A stretch of 64,000 nucleotides of DNA from Bacteroidia bacterium (GCA_030432635.1 JAUIMB010000001.1:310001-374000), one strand, 5' to 3'; shown: positions 41,954-51,570, counted from the stretch's first letter. Program-made: numbers and translations. The notes: generated by a model from the letters alone, not told the origin.

Positions 41954-43321
41954 TTATTTCATCTTTTTGAAATATGATTTTGCTTCTGTCACCACTTTGG
42001 GAGCAAGAATAATTGTCGCCAACATCGTTGGTATGGCCATAAAGGCGAAAATACCATCAATAAAATTGATCATGACTTCAAATTCAGTAGTTGCCGCTAA
42101 CACGATACTCAAGATATACAGGTAATTGTAATAATGTCTTCGGTGTGCTCCAATTAGAAATGACAAGCATTTTGTTCCGTAATAGGCATAGGAAAACAAT
42201 GAGGATACACTAAACACAATTATGCATATCATAAGCAAATATTGTCCAAATCCTGGCATTGCATTTTCAAAAGCAGATGCTGTTAAACTGACACCATTTG
42301 CTGCTGTTGTTTCCCAAACACCTGTCACAAGAATGGCCAAAGCCGTTAAGGTACATACAATCAATGTATCGATGACTGGACCCAACATCGCGACCAATCC
42401 TTCACGGATAGGCTCATCAGTCTTTGCTGCACCATGTGCCAAAGGAGCGGTTCCTATACCTGCTTCATTTGAAAACGCACCCCTTTTGATTCCGAGTAAC
42501 ACCAATGCACCAAGCATTCCGCCAAATACAGCGTCACCTTTTATGAAATTGGCTTCAAAAGCATCGGTACAAATGAGCATGAGGTATTTTGGAACTTCAG
42601 AGTAGTTTAAACCAAGTATAATCAGTACGAGGACAAAATATAGAATCACCATAGAAGGTACCATTTTTGAAGCAATCGCACTAATACGCTTAAGTCCGCC
42701 AAGAATCACAATAGACGTAAAAACCACCAGAAATAATGCGATTATCAAATTTGTTTTGGTTGATACTTCAACACCATTTGGAATTAGTACAATATCATTA
42801 ATAGCTTGCTTAAGCTGATTGACATTTACAACTGGTAAGGCACCCAACATTCCAAAAAGTGAAAACATAATGGCCAGGAATGTCCAGTTTTTACCTAAGC
42901 CCTCTCGAATAAAATACATTGGTCCACCTTGTAATTCACCATTACTGTCTTTTCCACGATACATAATTGCCAAAGTCGATGTGAAGAATTTTGTGCTCAT
43001 ACCCACAATGGCACTCACCCACATCCAGAACATCGCTCCTGGTCCACCAATAGATATTGCTAAAGCTACACCAGCAATATTTCCCATACCAATGGTTGAA
43101 GACAAAGCCGTTGTCAAGGCCTTAAAATGACTGATTTCCCCAGGATCGTTGGGATCATCATATTTACCACGAAGCACTTGAATCGCATGACCAAAAAAGC
43201 GAAATGGCAAAAACCTTGAAACCACAAGCAAATATATTCCACCTCCAATAAGTAACACCAATAATGGCATTCCCCAAGCTAAGGATGAAAAGTCTTCTGA
43301 AAAGCTTAGCAGTTGTTCCAT
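41954..43321 (-). CDS. Alanine/glycine:sodium symporter (AGCS family)
   Basis: This 455-residue membrane protein has about 10-11 helices. The AGCS signatures are FKALTTALSSTIGMGNIAGVALAISIGGPGAMFWMW near the N-terminus, GGPMYFIREGLG, and KRGAFSNEAGIGTAPLAHGAAKTDEPIREGLVAMLGP. It would import alanine or glycine with sodium. It ends 3 bases from the AraC gene stop (convergent). No regulatory element is evident upstream. Confidence 0.93.
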   Translation of the reverse strand: MEQLLSFSEDFSSLAWGMPLLVLLIGGGIYLLVVSRFLPFRFFGHAIQVLRGKYDDPNDPGEISHFKALTTALSSTIGMGNIAGVALAISIGGPGAMFWMWVSAIVGMSTKFFTSTLAIMYRGKDSNGELQGGPMYFIREGLGKNWTFLAIMFSLFGMLGALPVVNVNQLKQAINDIVLIPNGVEVSTKTNLIIALFLVVFTSIVILGGLKRISAIASKMVPSMVILYFVLVLIILGLNYSEVPKYLMLICTDAFEANFIKGDAVFGGMLGALVLLGIKRGAFSNEAGIGTAPLAHGAAKTDEPIREGLVAMLGPVIDTLIVCTLTALAILVTGVWETTAANGVSLTASAFENAMPGFGQYLLMICIIVFSVSSLFSYAYYGTKCLSFLIGAHRRHYYNYLYILSIVLAATTEFEVMINFIDGIFAFMAIPTMLATIILAPKVVTEAKSYFKKMK

Positions 43322-43407
43322 TTGATAGACTTAATACACATTTATGGCATGATCTCTTTCCTGTTTTACCGTTTAAAAATATAAACCTTAGGGAAGTGTT
43401 GATGCCA

Positions 43408-44373
43408 TTAAGCTGACAAATAATTCAGCACATTGGTCTCTATTCGCTTTTGAATGTTGGATACATTGGCCTTGACAAACGCTTCACCCATTATATTCTC
43501 AAAGAGCTCTATATAACGTTCGCTAACCGTTTTGATGTAGTCATCACTCATTTCAGGAACTGTTTGTCCTTCAAGACCTTGGAAACCATTAGAAATCAAC
43601 CATTGACGTACAAATTCTTTAGATAATTGCTTTTGAGGTTCATGATTATCCTGACGCTCTTTATAGCCTTCAGCATAAAAATACCGTGAAGAATCTGGTG
43701 TATGAATTTCATCAATCAACACAATTTGGCCATCCTTTGTCTTACCAAATTCGTATTTGGTATCCACTAAGATCAATCCTCGAGACGCTGCGATTTCTGT
43801 TCCGCGTTGAAAAAGTTTTCGTGTATAATCTTCAAGGATTAGATAATCTTCCTCAGTTACAATACCTCGCTTTAAAATATCCTCACGGGAAATATCCTCA
43901 TCATGATCTCCCATTTCAGCTTTAGTGGCAGGTGTTATAATAGGCTCAGGAAACCTATCATTCTCCTTCATGCCTTCAGGCATTTGCACACCACAAAGTA
44001 TCCGCTTACCAGCTTTATATTCGCGAGCTGCATGACCAGATAAATACCCACGTATGACCATTTCCACTTTAAACGGTTCGCATAGGTGACCTACAGCCAC
44101 ATTGGGATCTGGTGTAGCAATTAACCAATTTGGAACAAGGTCTTCCGTAGCCTTCATCATGCTTGTTGCGATTTGATTCAAAATCTGTCCTTTGTATGGA
44201 ATCCCTTTAGGCATCACGACATCAAAAGCCGACAACCGATCTGTTGCAATCATGACCAGAAGTTCGTTATTGATGTTATAGACTTCCCTAACCTTTCCTT
44301 TATACACACTTTTTTGATTTGGAAAATTGAAATTTGAAGTGGTAATGGTATGTTTCTGATTTGCCACGAACAA
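43408..44373 (-). CDS. purC: Phosphoribosylaminoimidazole-succinocarboxamide synthase (PurC)
   Basis: This 321-residue SAICAR synthase is the longer, eukaryote-like form. It has [110 protein letters not shown] and the C-terminal [10 protein letters not shown]. It catalyses the aspartate-addition step of purine synthesis. It is not clustered with other pur genes here; phoH lies upstream across a structured 104-base spacer. Confidence 0.95.
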   Translation of the reverse strand: MFVANQKHTITTSNFNFPNQKSVYKGKVREVYNINNELLVMIATDRLSAFDVVMPKGIPYKGQILNQIATSMMKATEDLVPNWLIATPDPNVAVGHLCEPFKVEMVIRGYLSGHAAREYKAGKRILCGVQMPEGMKENDRFPEPIITPATKAEMGDHDEDISREDILKRGIVTEEDYLILEDYTRKLFQRGTEIAASRGLILVDTKYEFGKTKDGQIVLIDEIHTPDSSRYFYAEGYKERQDNHEPQKQLSKEFVRQWLISNGFQGLEGQTVPEMSDDYIKTVSERYIELFENIMGEAFVKANVSNIQKRIETNVLNYLSA

Positions 44374-44414
44374 TCTATTTATTTTGATATTATCTATACC
44401 TTAGCCCAGATTGA

Positions 44415-44450
44415 GGCAGTTGTTGGAGCTCCTCAAAGAGAGCGACTGCC
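44415..44450. other. GC-rich hairpin element in the purC-phoH spacer
   Basis: GGCAGT (44415-44420) pairs with ACTGCC (44445-44450), and GCTC (44428-44431) with GAGC (44440-44443) inside. The element is GC-rich against AT-rich flanks and has no T run on the exit side of either strand. It may be a dispersed short repeat or a structured leader of purC. Confidence 0.4.
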
Positions 44451-44477
44451 GAAAGCTGGAATAAGCTACTAAAAAAA

Positions 44478-45431
44478 TTAATCCCTGTTTTCTATACTTT
44501 TGTAGGCATCAATAACCTTCTTTACCAGTTTATGGCGAATGACGTCCTTATCATCTAGGTATATCATACCGATACCTTCCACATTTTTAAGTACTAAAAG
44601 TGCTTCCTTTAACCCAGAAATCGTACGTCTCGGTAAATCGACCTGACCTGGATCACCTGTAAGCAGAAACTTGGCGTTTTTTCCCATTCTTGTCAAGAAC
44701 ATTTTCATTTGGGCATGGGTTGTGTTTTGACCTTCATCAAGTATCACGAAGGCGTTATCTAGAGTTCGTCCACGCATAAACGCCAATGGTGCAATTTGAA
44801 CAGTTCCATTTTCGAGAAAACTTGCTAGTTTTTCAGCAGGAATCATATCGCGAAGCGCATCATAAAGCGGTTGCATGTAAGGATCTAGTTTTTCCTTAAG
44901 GTCACCAGGAAGAAACCCTAAATTTTCGCCTGCCTCAACAGCAGGACGAGTCAATATGATGCGTTTAACTTCCTTATTTTTCAAGGCACGAACCGCTAAC
45001 GCAACACCTGTGTAGGTCTTTCCTGTTCCTGCTGGACCAATGGCAAACACCATGTCATTTTTACGCATACTCTCAACCAATTTACGCTGATTGACAGTTT
45101 GGGCCTTTATGATTCTGCCATTGACACCATGAAGAATAGCTTCTCCACTTTGTTCGGAAGTCGCATAGTCGTCACTACTGCGACTGGTTAAGACACGCTC
45201 GATGACATTTTCGTCAATTTTGTTATATTTTCCAAAATGCTCCATAAGCATATTCATCCTGCGATCAAATTCTTCGAGAAGATCTTCATCACCATAGGCC
45301 TTAATCTTGTTGCCCCTTGCAACAATTTTAAGTTTTGGAAAATACTCCTTTAAGGTTTTAATATGAGCATTTTGCGCTCCAAAAAATTCTTTTGGAGTGA
45401 TTTCTTCAAGTTCTAAAATAAGTTCGTTCAA
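44478..45431 (-). CDS. PhoH family ATPase (YbeZ-type)
   Basis: This 317-residue P-loop protein has an N-terminal KH-like region (ITPKEFFGAQNAHIKTLKEYFPKLKIVARGNKIKAYGDEDLL). The PhoH ATPase domain follows, with Walker A GPAGTGKTYTGVALAVRAL (about 130-140), RPAVEAGENLGFLPGDLKEKLDPYM, Walker B VILDEGQNTTHAQMKMFLTRMG and TGDPGQVDLP. Such proteins are RNA-linked ATPases that associate with YbeY and RNA metabolism. No ybeY is adjacent. Confidence 0.93.
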   Translation of the reverse strand: MNELILELEEITPKEFFGAQNAHIKTLKEYFPKLKIVARGNKIKAYGDEDLLEEFDRRMNMLMEHFGKYNKIDENVIERVLTSRSSDDYATSEQSGEAILHGVNGRIIKAQTVNQRKLVESMRKNDMVFAIGPAGTGKTYTGVALAVRALKNKEVKRIILTRPAVEAGENLGFLPGDLKEKLDPYMQPLYDALRDMIPAEKLASFLENGTVQIAPLAFMRGRTLDNAFVILDEGQNTTHAQMKMFLTRMGKNAKFLLTGDPGQVDLPRRTISGLKEALLVLKNVEGIGMIYLDDKDVIRHKLVKKVIDAYKSIENRD

Positions 45432-45616
45432 AAGCGAAAGGAATTATAAGTTAATCTGTTTTCTTTTATTAGTTTTGTGATTGCATGCAATTCAAAATTA
45501 ATTAATCTATTTTATTCTAATGGTTAGCAAATGTTTAAAATATGATTAGTTTTTAACAGTCTAGAATTGAACGCAAATCGAGTTTACTCAATTTAAATAT
45601 AGATGACACTTAACCT

Positions 45617-46489
45617 ATGGCAATTATCACATTAACAACCGATTTTGGCGAGAAAGACCACTTTGCTGGTGCCATAAAAGGAGCTATTTATAGTGAATTG
45701 CCTGAAGTGCGAATTGTTGATATCTCACATTCGGTTTCGCCTTTTAATGTTCCTGAAGCCGCCTACATCATTATGAATGCTTATAGCAGTTTTCCAAAAG
45801 GTACGATTCATGTGATTGGCATTGACTCTGAGCTAAATCCCGAAAACAAACACATTGCAGTTCAATTGGACGATCATTTTTTCATTTGTGCCAATAACGG
45901 TATCATGAGTATGATCTGTTCAGAAATTGCGCCACAGAAAATTGTTGAAATCAACATCCATGATCGTGTGGCTACAAGTTTCCCTGTTTTGGATGTCTTT
46001 GTTAATGTCGCTTGCCACATAGCACGAGGTGGAACACTTGAGATTATTGGAAAGGTTATAGATACGATCAAACCAATAAAGAATTTAATTCCGTTCGTCA
46101 ATGACGAAAAAACACAAATCATTGGAAGTGTTATATATATTGATAACTACGGAAATGTAATCACCAACATTAAGCGGAAATTTTTTGAGAACGTCCAAAA
46201 GACACGTCGATTTGAGATTTCGGCACGTAATTATAAGTTCAAGAAAATCTATGAAAAATATAGCGATGCCATAAATTTTGACCTTCCTGAAGACAAACGT
46301 TATCACGAAGGTATGGGATTGGTGGTTTTTAACTCTTCAGGTTATTTGGAAATTGCTGTGTACAAGAGTGACAATACCACAGTGGGCAGTGCTTCAACAT
46401 TAATGGGTTTAAAAGTTAGAGACACTGTTACGGTAAACTTTATAAAAGCAACAGTTACGCCTAAAGGCAAGGAAGTATTGGAGCACTAA
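45617..46489 (+). CDS. SAM hydrolase (adenosine-forming), DUF62 family
   Basis: This 290-residue protein matches the SAM hydroxide adenosyltransferase family. It begins MAIITLTTDFGEKDHFAGAIKGAIY with conserved Asp-Phe-Gly, then VDISHSVSPFNVPEAAYIIMNAYSSFPKGTIHVIGID, FFICANNGIMSMI (Asn-Asn-Gly), IGSVIYIDNYGNVITNI and the C-terminal GLVVFNSSGYLEIAVYKSDN. The enzyme splits SAM into adenosine and methionine; the purpose in Bacteroidetes is unclear. It lies 54 bases before the ABM protein and upstream of gldF on the same strand. Confidence 0.93.
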   Translation: MAIITLTTDFGEKDHFAGAIKGAIYSELPEVRIVDISHSVSPFNVPEAAYIIMNAYSSFPKGTIHVIGIDSELNPENKHIAVQLDDHFFICANNGIMSMICSEIAPQKIVEINIHDRVATSFPVLDVFVNVACHIARGGTLEIIGKVIDTIKPIKNLIPFVNDEKTQIIGSVIYIDNYGNVITNIKRKFFENVQKTRRFEISARNYKFKKIYEKYSDAINFDLPEDKRYHEGMGLVVFNSSGYLEIAVYKSDNTTVGSASTLMGLKVRDTVTVNFIKATVTPKGKEVLEH

Positions 46490-46543
46490 TGGAAGACAAC
46501 TCAAACTTAAACCCATCATTAAAAATTAGTTTACATTGAATCT

Positions 46544-46840
46544 ATGTTTGTACGAATCGTAAAAATGAGTTTTGAGCCTTCAAAAACAGGACAGTTTCTA
46601 GATAATTTTGAAGCGAATAAACATAAAATTAGGGCTTATGAAGGCTGTGAGTTTTTAGAACTCTATCAGGACAAATACAATACCAACATCTTTTTTACGT
46701 ATAGTTATTGGAAAACCGAAAGCGATCTAAACAATTATCGTCATTCTGAAATTTTTAAAAGTGTTTGGTCCAAAACAAAACCTTTATTTAATGCCAAGCC
46801 AGAGGCCTGGAGTGTTGATAAAATAGTTTCACTGAAATAA
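46544..46840 (+). CDS. Putative quinol monooxygenase (ABM domain)
   Basis: This 98-residue dimeric alpha-beta barrel protein has MFVRIVKMSFEPSKTGQFLDNFEANKHKIRAYEGCEFLELYQDK followed by IFFTYSYWKTESDLNNYRHSEIFKSVWSKTKPLF, the antibiotic biosynthesis monooxygenase pattern. Substrates are unknown. Same strand as the SAM hydrolase and gldF, with gaps of 54 and 88 bases. Confidence 0.87.
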   Translation: MFVRIVKMSFEPSKTGQFLDNFEANKHKIRAYEGCEFLELYQDKYNTNIFFTYSYWKTESDLNNYRHSEIFKSVWSKTKPLFNAKPEAWSVDKIVSLK

Positions 46841-46928
46841 GTTATAAGTTTAAACCCAGAAAATGAAAAATATTTTAAAAACAGAGGATAGAGACTTTGA
46901 ACATTCAAACTTTTAAACTAAAAACCGC

Positions 46929-47654
46929 ATGTTTGCCATTTTAAAAAAGGAAATCAATACCTTCTTCGCCTCACCAATTGGCTATTTGGTGATTTCGGTG
47001 TTTTTATTGCTTAATGGATTGTTTTTATGGCTGTTTAAAGGTGAGTTCAATATTCTCGACAATGGATTTGCCGATTTGACAAGCTTCTTCCTTTTGGCTC
47101 CTTGGATACTTATTTTTTTGGTGCCAGCTGTGACAATGCGAAGCTTTTCTGATGAAAAAAAGCAAGGGACCATAGAGTTATTATTGACCAAACCCATTAG
47201 CCACCTACAAATTGTTTTAGGTAAGTATTTGGGTGCTTTGATTTTAATCAGTCTTGCATTGGTTCCTACGTTGTTGTACGTCTACACCATATCAAAATTA
47301 GGGCTACCTGAAGCTAATCTAGACATGGGCAGTATTCTTGGTTCTTATTTTGGCTTGTTGTTTCTTGTTGCTGCCTACACTAGTATTGGCATATTCACTT
47401 CAAGTCTTACCAGCAATCAAATTGTTGCCTTTATTGTCGCTGTTTTTATTTGCTTCTTCTTTTATTTTGGTTTTGAAGGTTTGTCTGAATTTAATCTTTT
47501 TGGTGATTTGTTTTATGTTGAGAAATTAGGTATGGATTCCCATTTTAAAAGCATGAGCAGAGGTGTAATTGATACAAGGGATGTCATATACTTTTTAAGT
47601 ATTACAGTACTTTTTATCGTTTTGACCATATTGAATATCAAACGAAAAGAATAA
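46929..47654 (+). CDS. gldF: Gliding motility ABC transporter permease GldF
   Basis: This 241-residue membrane protein has six helices in the ABC-2 permease pattern: N-terminal MFAILKKEINTFFASPIGYLVISVF, amphipathic VPAVTMRSFSDEKKQGTIELLLTKPI loop, and C-terminal INIKRKE-type tail. This matches GldF, which with GldA (ATPase, not here) and GldG is required for gliding in Flavobacterium johnsoniae. Its stop overlaps the next start as TAATG. In most Flavobacteria gldG follows directly; here a 164-residue ORF is inserted between them. Confidence 0.92.
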   Translation: MFAILKKEINTFFASPIGYLVISVFLLLNGLFLWLFKGEFNILDNGFADLTSFFLLAPWILIFLVPAVTMRSFSDEKKQGTIELLLTKPISHLQIVLGKYLGALILISLALVPTLLYVYTISKLGLPEANLDMGSILGSYFGLLFLVAAYTSIGIFTSSLTSNQIVAFIVAVFICFFFYFGFEGLSEFNLFGDLFYVEKLGMDSHFKSMSRGVIDTRDVIYFLSITVLFIVLTILNIKRKE

Positions 47655-48148
47655 TGATTATCTCTGCGTCCTTAGTCATATTGCTTTGTATCACATTTGT
47701 GTTGCTCTTTTTGTTTATTAGAACCATCCACAAGCGCAAATGGCTAACCCTATTAGTGAGTATAGGACTTACACCTCTAGTGTATTTTTACGGTGTTTAT
47801 CCAATGGTCAATATCTTTAGCAGCTACCATCATCAAAAGTATTTTTCTTCGGAAGCATGGATTGATCGACCAGCATTACGATATGAAATGGCTGATGATT
47901 TAATGAATTCTAATCTTTTGATCGACAAAAACAAAACTGAAATTGAATCCCTTTTGGGCCAGTATGAATGGTTATCTTGGAATGAAACTTTAAAGGACCA
48001 TGATACCAATGCATGGAATTATAATTTAGGAATAGAACCTGGAGCCTTCACTACTGAAAAAGAATGTCTTGAAATCACATTCAATGATAACAGAGTTTTT
48101 AACTTTAGAACTTATAACGAGCTTATAACATTTGATGACAAAGAATAA
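47654..48148 (+). CDS. Two-helix membrane-anchored protein inserted between gldF and gldG, BamE-like tail
   Basis: This 164-residue protein has two N-terminal transmembrane helices (about 3-23 and 30-47). A soluble domain follows: LIDKNKTEIESLLGQYEWLSWNETLKDHDTNAWNYNLGIEPG, then LEITFNDNRVFNFR. The order K-x-E-I-x-x-L-L-G, W-x-Y-x-L-G, L-x-I-x-F-x-x-x-x-V resembles SmpA/BamE-type domains. It overlaps gldF by one base (TAATG) and gldG by 14 bases, so all three are translationally coupled. I know no described third Gld protein at this position. It may modify the GldFG complex, or be an unrelated insertion. Confidence 0.7.
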   Translation: MIISASLVILLCITFVLLFLFIRTIHKRKWLTLLVSIGLTPLVYFYGVYPMVNIFSSYHHQKYFSSEAWIDRPALRYEMADDLMNSNLLIDKNKTEIESLLGQYEWLSWNETLKDHDTNAWNYNLGIEPGAFTTEKECLEITFNDNRVFNFRTYNELITFDDKE

Positions 48149-49811
48149 AACACCTATTGTTTCCATTTTAATCACACTCCTCGGAATTATCGCAATCAAT
48201 ATTCTATCGAGTCAATTATATCAGCGTTTTGATTTGACTAAGGACAAGCGCTATACCTTGTCTAATGCTGCTCTGGAAACTGTTGACGACATCAATTCCC
48301 CTTTGATTATTGATGTGTTCTTGGAAGGTGATTTCCCTTCAGAATTTAGACGACTTCGTGATGAAACACAACAATTATTAGAAGAATTCGCACTTCATAA
48401 CAATAAAGTCATATTTCAATTTATCAATCCTTTAGATGATGAAAAAACTAGGGATATTAGATTACAGCAATTGTCCCAACGAGGATTGCAGCCTTTTCAG
48501 ATCAATATCAAGGAAAGTGGAAAAACCACACAAGAACTAATTATTCCTTGGGCATTGGCCAGTTATAATGAGCAAACCGTTATCGTACCGTTGATCAAAA
48601 ATAAAATTGGAGCAACAGATCAAGAATTGGTCAATGGTTCTATTCAAAATTTGGAGTATGCCTTTGCTGAAGCATTTAAAAAACTAACGAGTCCTAAACA
48701 GAAAAAAATTGCGGTATTGAGAGGAAACGGACAATTAGGTGATGTCTATGTTGCGGATTTGCTTACAAAACTTCGGGAACATTACTTTTTGGCTCCATTT
48801 ACCTTAGATAGCGTCGCTAAAAATCCGACGAAAACACTTTCAGAACTAAAAGGATACGACTTGATTATTTCGGCAAAACCAAGTGAGGCGTTTTCAGAAC
48901 AGGAAAAATATGTCTTAGACCAATATACCATGTCTGGAGGCAAAAGCCTTTGGTTAACAGAGCATATCATTATGGACAGGGATAGCTTAATGAACGATAC
49001 TGGGAAAGCGGTTGCCGTAATTAAGGATCTTAACCTCAATGACTTTTTCTTTAAATATGGTGTTCGTATTAATCCAGTAATTGTCAATGACCTCTACTCT
49101 GCTCCAATTCCATTGGCTATAGGTGAAGGCAGTAATTCGCAATTCCAACCTGTACAATGGCAATATTCGCCATTGGCTGCAAGCAATCCCAATCATCCAA
49201 TCACTACTAATCTTGATCCCGTAAAATTTGATTTTACCAGCCAGATCGATACCTTAAAAAACAGTGTAGACAAAACCATTTTGTTACGTAGTTCGCAGTT
49301 GACAAAACTGGAAGGTGTTCCGCGAGAAATAAGCTTGGATATCGTCACTCAAGAACCTCAAACTGAAACCTATAAACAACCTAATCAAACTTTAGCTGTA
49401 TTGTTGGAAGGTGAGTTTACTTCGGTGTATGACAAACGGGTGAAACCTTTTAAACTATCCAATGAACTTACAAAAAGCATCGCTACAAAAATGATAGTCA
49501 TAGCTGATGGCGACGTCATCAAAAATGAGGTCATTCGCAACAAACCGCAAGAATTGGGTTTTGAATTTTTAACGAAGCGTAAGTTTGGCAACAAGGAATT
49601 TTTGGAAAATGCGATCAATTATTTGTTGAATGATGACGGACTTATAAACATTCGGACTAAGGAGGTGAAATTGGCTTTTTTGGATTCCAACAAAATTGAA
49701 TCGGAAAAAACAAAATGGCAAACGATCAATATCGTTGTTCCTCTTTTTGTATTGTTGGTTTTTGGCTTACTGTTTCAATATATAAGACGAAAACGCTATT
49801 CAAGATCTTAA
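48135..49811 (+). CDS. gldG: Gliding motility ABC transporter auxiliary protein GldG
   Basis: This 558-residue protein has an N-terminal anchor (PIVSILITLLGIIAINILSS). A large extracytoplasmic region carries YQRFDLTKDKRYTLSNAALETV and the ABC-type uncharacterised transport system domain (DVFLEGDFPSEFRRLRDETQQLLEEF, LRGNGQLGDVYVADLL). A C-terminal helix (IVVPLFVLLVFGLLFQYIRRKRY) follows. This is the GldG layout. ATG 48135 is preferred over the preceding TTG. It ends the gldF-X-gldG operon. Confidence 0.92.
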   Translation: MTKNKTPIVSILITLLGIIAINILSSQLYQRFDLTKDKRYTLSNAALETVDDINSPLIIDVFLEGDFPSEFRRLRDETQQLLEEFALHNNKVIFQFINPLDDEKTRDIRLQQLSQRGLQPFQINIKESGKTTQELIIPWALASYNEQTVIVPLIKNKIGATDQELVNGSIQNLEYAFAEAFKKLTSPKQKKIAVLRGNGQLGDVYVADLLTKLREHYFLAPFTLDSVAKNPTKTLSELKGYDLIISAKPSEAFSEQEKYVLDQYTMSGGKSLWLTEHIIMDRDSLMNDTGKAVAVIKDLNLNDFFFKYGVRINPVIVNDLYSAPIPLAIGEGSNSQFQPVQWQYSPLAASNPNHPITTNLDPVKFDFTSQIDTLKNSVDKTILLRSSQLTKLEGVPREISLDIVTQEPQTETYKQPNQTLAVLLEGEFTSVYDKRVKPFKLSNELTKSIATKMIVIADGDVIKNEVIRNKPQELGFEFLTKRKFGNKEFLENAINYLLNDDGLINIRTKEVKLAFLDSNKIESEKTKWQTINIVVPLFVLLVFGLLFQYIRRKRYSRS

Positions 49812-49888
49812 AAAACGCAGTAGTTGACCTTCAGTTTTAATCGGATTATTTGTTAATAAGTTTCTTTCATAAAACAATACCTTTAAGA

Positions 49889-49896
49889 TATATTTG
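49889..49896 (+). promoter_or_regulatory. -7 element of the dnaN promoter
   Basis: TATATTTG matches TAnnTTTG exactly. It predicts a transcript start near 49903 and a leader of about 44 bases before ATG 49947, which argues against the GTG start at 49914. Confidence 0.5.
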
Positions 49897-49946
49897 TAAG
49901 GCGCAATTTTGGTGTGTCATTTTTACAAAAATCAATTAAGACAAAC

Positions 49947-51065
49947 ATGAAATTTATAGTATCCAGTACTTATTTATTAAAACAACTGCAAGTTTTAGGT
50001 GGTGTAATCAACAGTTCTAACACCTTACCTATCTTAGATAACTTTCTTTTTGAGTTAAACGATTCCAAGCTTACCGTTTCTGCAAGTGATCTTGAAACCA
50101 CAATGTCATCGACCTTGGATGTAGAAAGCGACAATGACGGAAGTATAGCGTTACCTGCACGTTTGTTGTTGGATACCTTAAAAACATTTCCAGAGCAACC
50201 TTTAACCTTTGTCGTTGAAGAAAACAACACTGTGGAAATCAGTTCCAATCATGGTAAATATGCCTTGGCATATGCTGATGGTAATGAATTCCCTAAGGCT
50301 GTCGAATTAGATGATCCGAGCACAACAACCATATCTGGTGATATCCTTGCAACGGCTATTGGTAAAACCATATTTGCCGCAGGAAATGATGACTTACGTC
50401 CTGTAATGAGTGGTGTGTTTTTTCAATTTTCCACGGAAGGCTTGACCTTTGTAGCTACAGATGCCCACAAACTTGTGAAATACCGTAGAGAGGATATCAA
50501 AGCTGATCAAGTTGCTGAATTTATAATGCCAAAGAAACCCCTTAACTTATTAAAAGGTATTTTGGCCGCTAGTGATGAAGAAGTTTCAATTGAATACAAT
50601 GATTCCAATGCAAAATTCACTTTTGAGAATTCTGTATTGGTTTGCCGTTTGATTGATGGAAAATATCCAAACTATGAAGCGGTTATTCCGAAGGAAAACC
50701 CAAACAAATTAAACATTGATAGAACACAGTTTTTAAACTCAGTTCGTCGTGTGAGTATTTTCTCAAATAAAACCACACATCAAATTCGATTAAAAATTGC
50801 TGGTGCTGAGCTTAATATTTCTGCGGAAGACATAGATTACTCAAACAAAGCTGAAGAACGTTTGTCCTGCGATTATCAAGGTGATGACATGCAAATAGGC
50901 TTCAATTCACGTTTCCTTACTGAAATGCTAAATAATTTGAACGCAGATGATGTTCAATTGGAAATGAGCTTACCGAACAGAGCAGGAATCCTTACTCCAA
51001 TTGATGGTTTGGATGATGGTGAACAAGTGACCATGTTGGTGATGCCTGTAATGTTAAATAGTTAA
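49947..51065 (+). CDS. dnaN: DNA polymerase III beta subunit (sliding clamp)
   Basis: This 372-residue protein starts at ATG 49947 (MKFIVSSTYLLKQLQVLGGVINSSNTLPILDNFLFEL). It has three clamp domains: ASDLETTMS and ALPARLLLDTLKTFPEQPLTF in domain 1, RPVMSGVFFQFSTEGLTFVATDAHKLVKYRRE in domain 2, and the C-terminal MPNRAGILTPI... MLVMPVML end in domain 3. It tethers polymerases to DNA. dnaA is not adjacent, so this locus is not evidence of the replication origin. A strong terminator follows. Confidence 0.96.
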   Translation: MKFIVSSTYLLKQLQVLGGVINSSNTLPILDNFLFELNDSKLTVSASDLETTMSSTLDVESDNDGSIALPARLLLDTLKTFPEQPLTFVVEENNTVEISSNHGKYALAYADGNEFPKAVELDDPSTTTISGDILATAIGKTIFAAGNDDLRPVMSGVFFQFSTEGLTFVATDAHKLVKYRREDIKADQVAEFIMPKKPLNLLKGILAASDEEVSIEYNDSNAKFTFENSVLVCRLIDGKYPNYEAVIPKENPNKLNIDRTQFLNSVRRVSIFSNKTTHQIRLKIAGAELNISAEDIDYSNKAEERLSCDYQGDDMQIGFNSRFLTEMLNNLNADDVQLEMSLPNRAGILTPIDGLDDGEQVTMLVMPVMLNS

Positions 51066-51093
51066 TGAGAAACTTGAAATAATGACCACATAA

Positions 51094-51125
51094 AAAAACG
51101 CACACTAGAAACAGTGTGCGTTTTT
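51094..51125. terminator. Bidirectional terminator after dnaN
   Basis: AAAAACGCACACT (51094-51106) pairs perfectly with AGTGTGCGTTTTT (51113-51125) around a 6-base loop. The A and T tracts flank both sides, so it serves dnaN (plus) and the DUF4870 gene (minus). Confidence 0.85.
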
Positions 51126-51167
51126 CATTACCTCTAAGTGGTACCGAACTCCTTCAGTAAAAAATAA

Positions 51168-51503
51168 CTAACTAATAAAATTAAGAGATAATGGATATCT
51201 TGGAGTTTCGCCATGACTTGCACGAATTGCATTGATTATTGGATAGATAAAGGACAACAGGCACAAAGCCAATAACCCAAAAATACCAACCAAAACGAAT
51301 ACTAATGGAATACAAATCAAACTGTATATTAGCATGCTCAGCTGAAAATTGACAATTCGTTTTCCTTGTTCGTCCATCTGATAGACACTTTCTTTTTGGG
51401 TTGCCCAAATAACCAACGGGACTATAAGTCCGCCAAATCCAGTAATAAAGGTCAGTAACTGACTCAAATGTGTTAGTACAATAAGTTGATTATCTTGTTT
51501 CAT
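51168..51503 (-). CDS. DUF4870 small membrane protein
   Basis: This 111-residue protein starts at ATG 51503 (MKQDNQLIVLTHLSQLLTFITGFGGLIVPLVIWATQKE); a longer in-frame extension upstream would overlap the neighbouring gene's 3' end. It has three predicted helices with the DUF4870 pattern: LTHLS...GGLIVPLVIW, MDEQGKRIVNFQLSMLIYSLI, then a Gly/Leu-rich helix and IINAIRASHGETPRYPLSLNFI. The function is unknown. Confidence 0.87.
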   Translation of the reverse strand: MKQDNQLIVLTHLSQLLTFITGFGGLIVPLVIWATQKESVYQMDEQGKRIVNFQLSMLIYSLICIPLVFVLVGIFGLLALCLLSFIYPIINAIRASHGETPRYPLSLNFIS

Positions 51504-51570
51504 TGTCTTGTAATTGTTTTGATTGAATGCAATTGTTTGACGCGAAAACTTCAAAAACGTTACAGGAAAA

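Noticed and set aside
44415-44450. Purine riboswitch before purC
   Set aside because: The spacer lacks the three-way junction pattern and conserved loop bases of the purine aptamer; only a simple hairpin is seen.
49947-51065. Possible replication origin near dnaN
   Set aside because: No dnaA, no DnaA-box cluster and no strand switch typical of an origin; in Bacteroidetes dnaN is often away from oriC.
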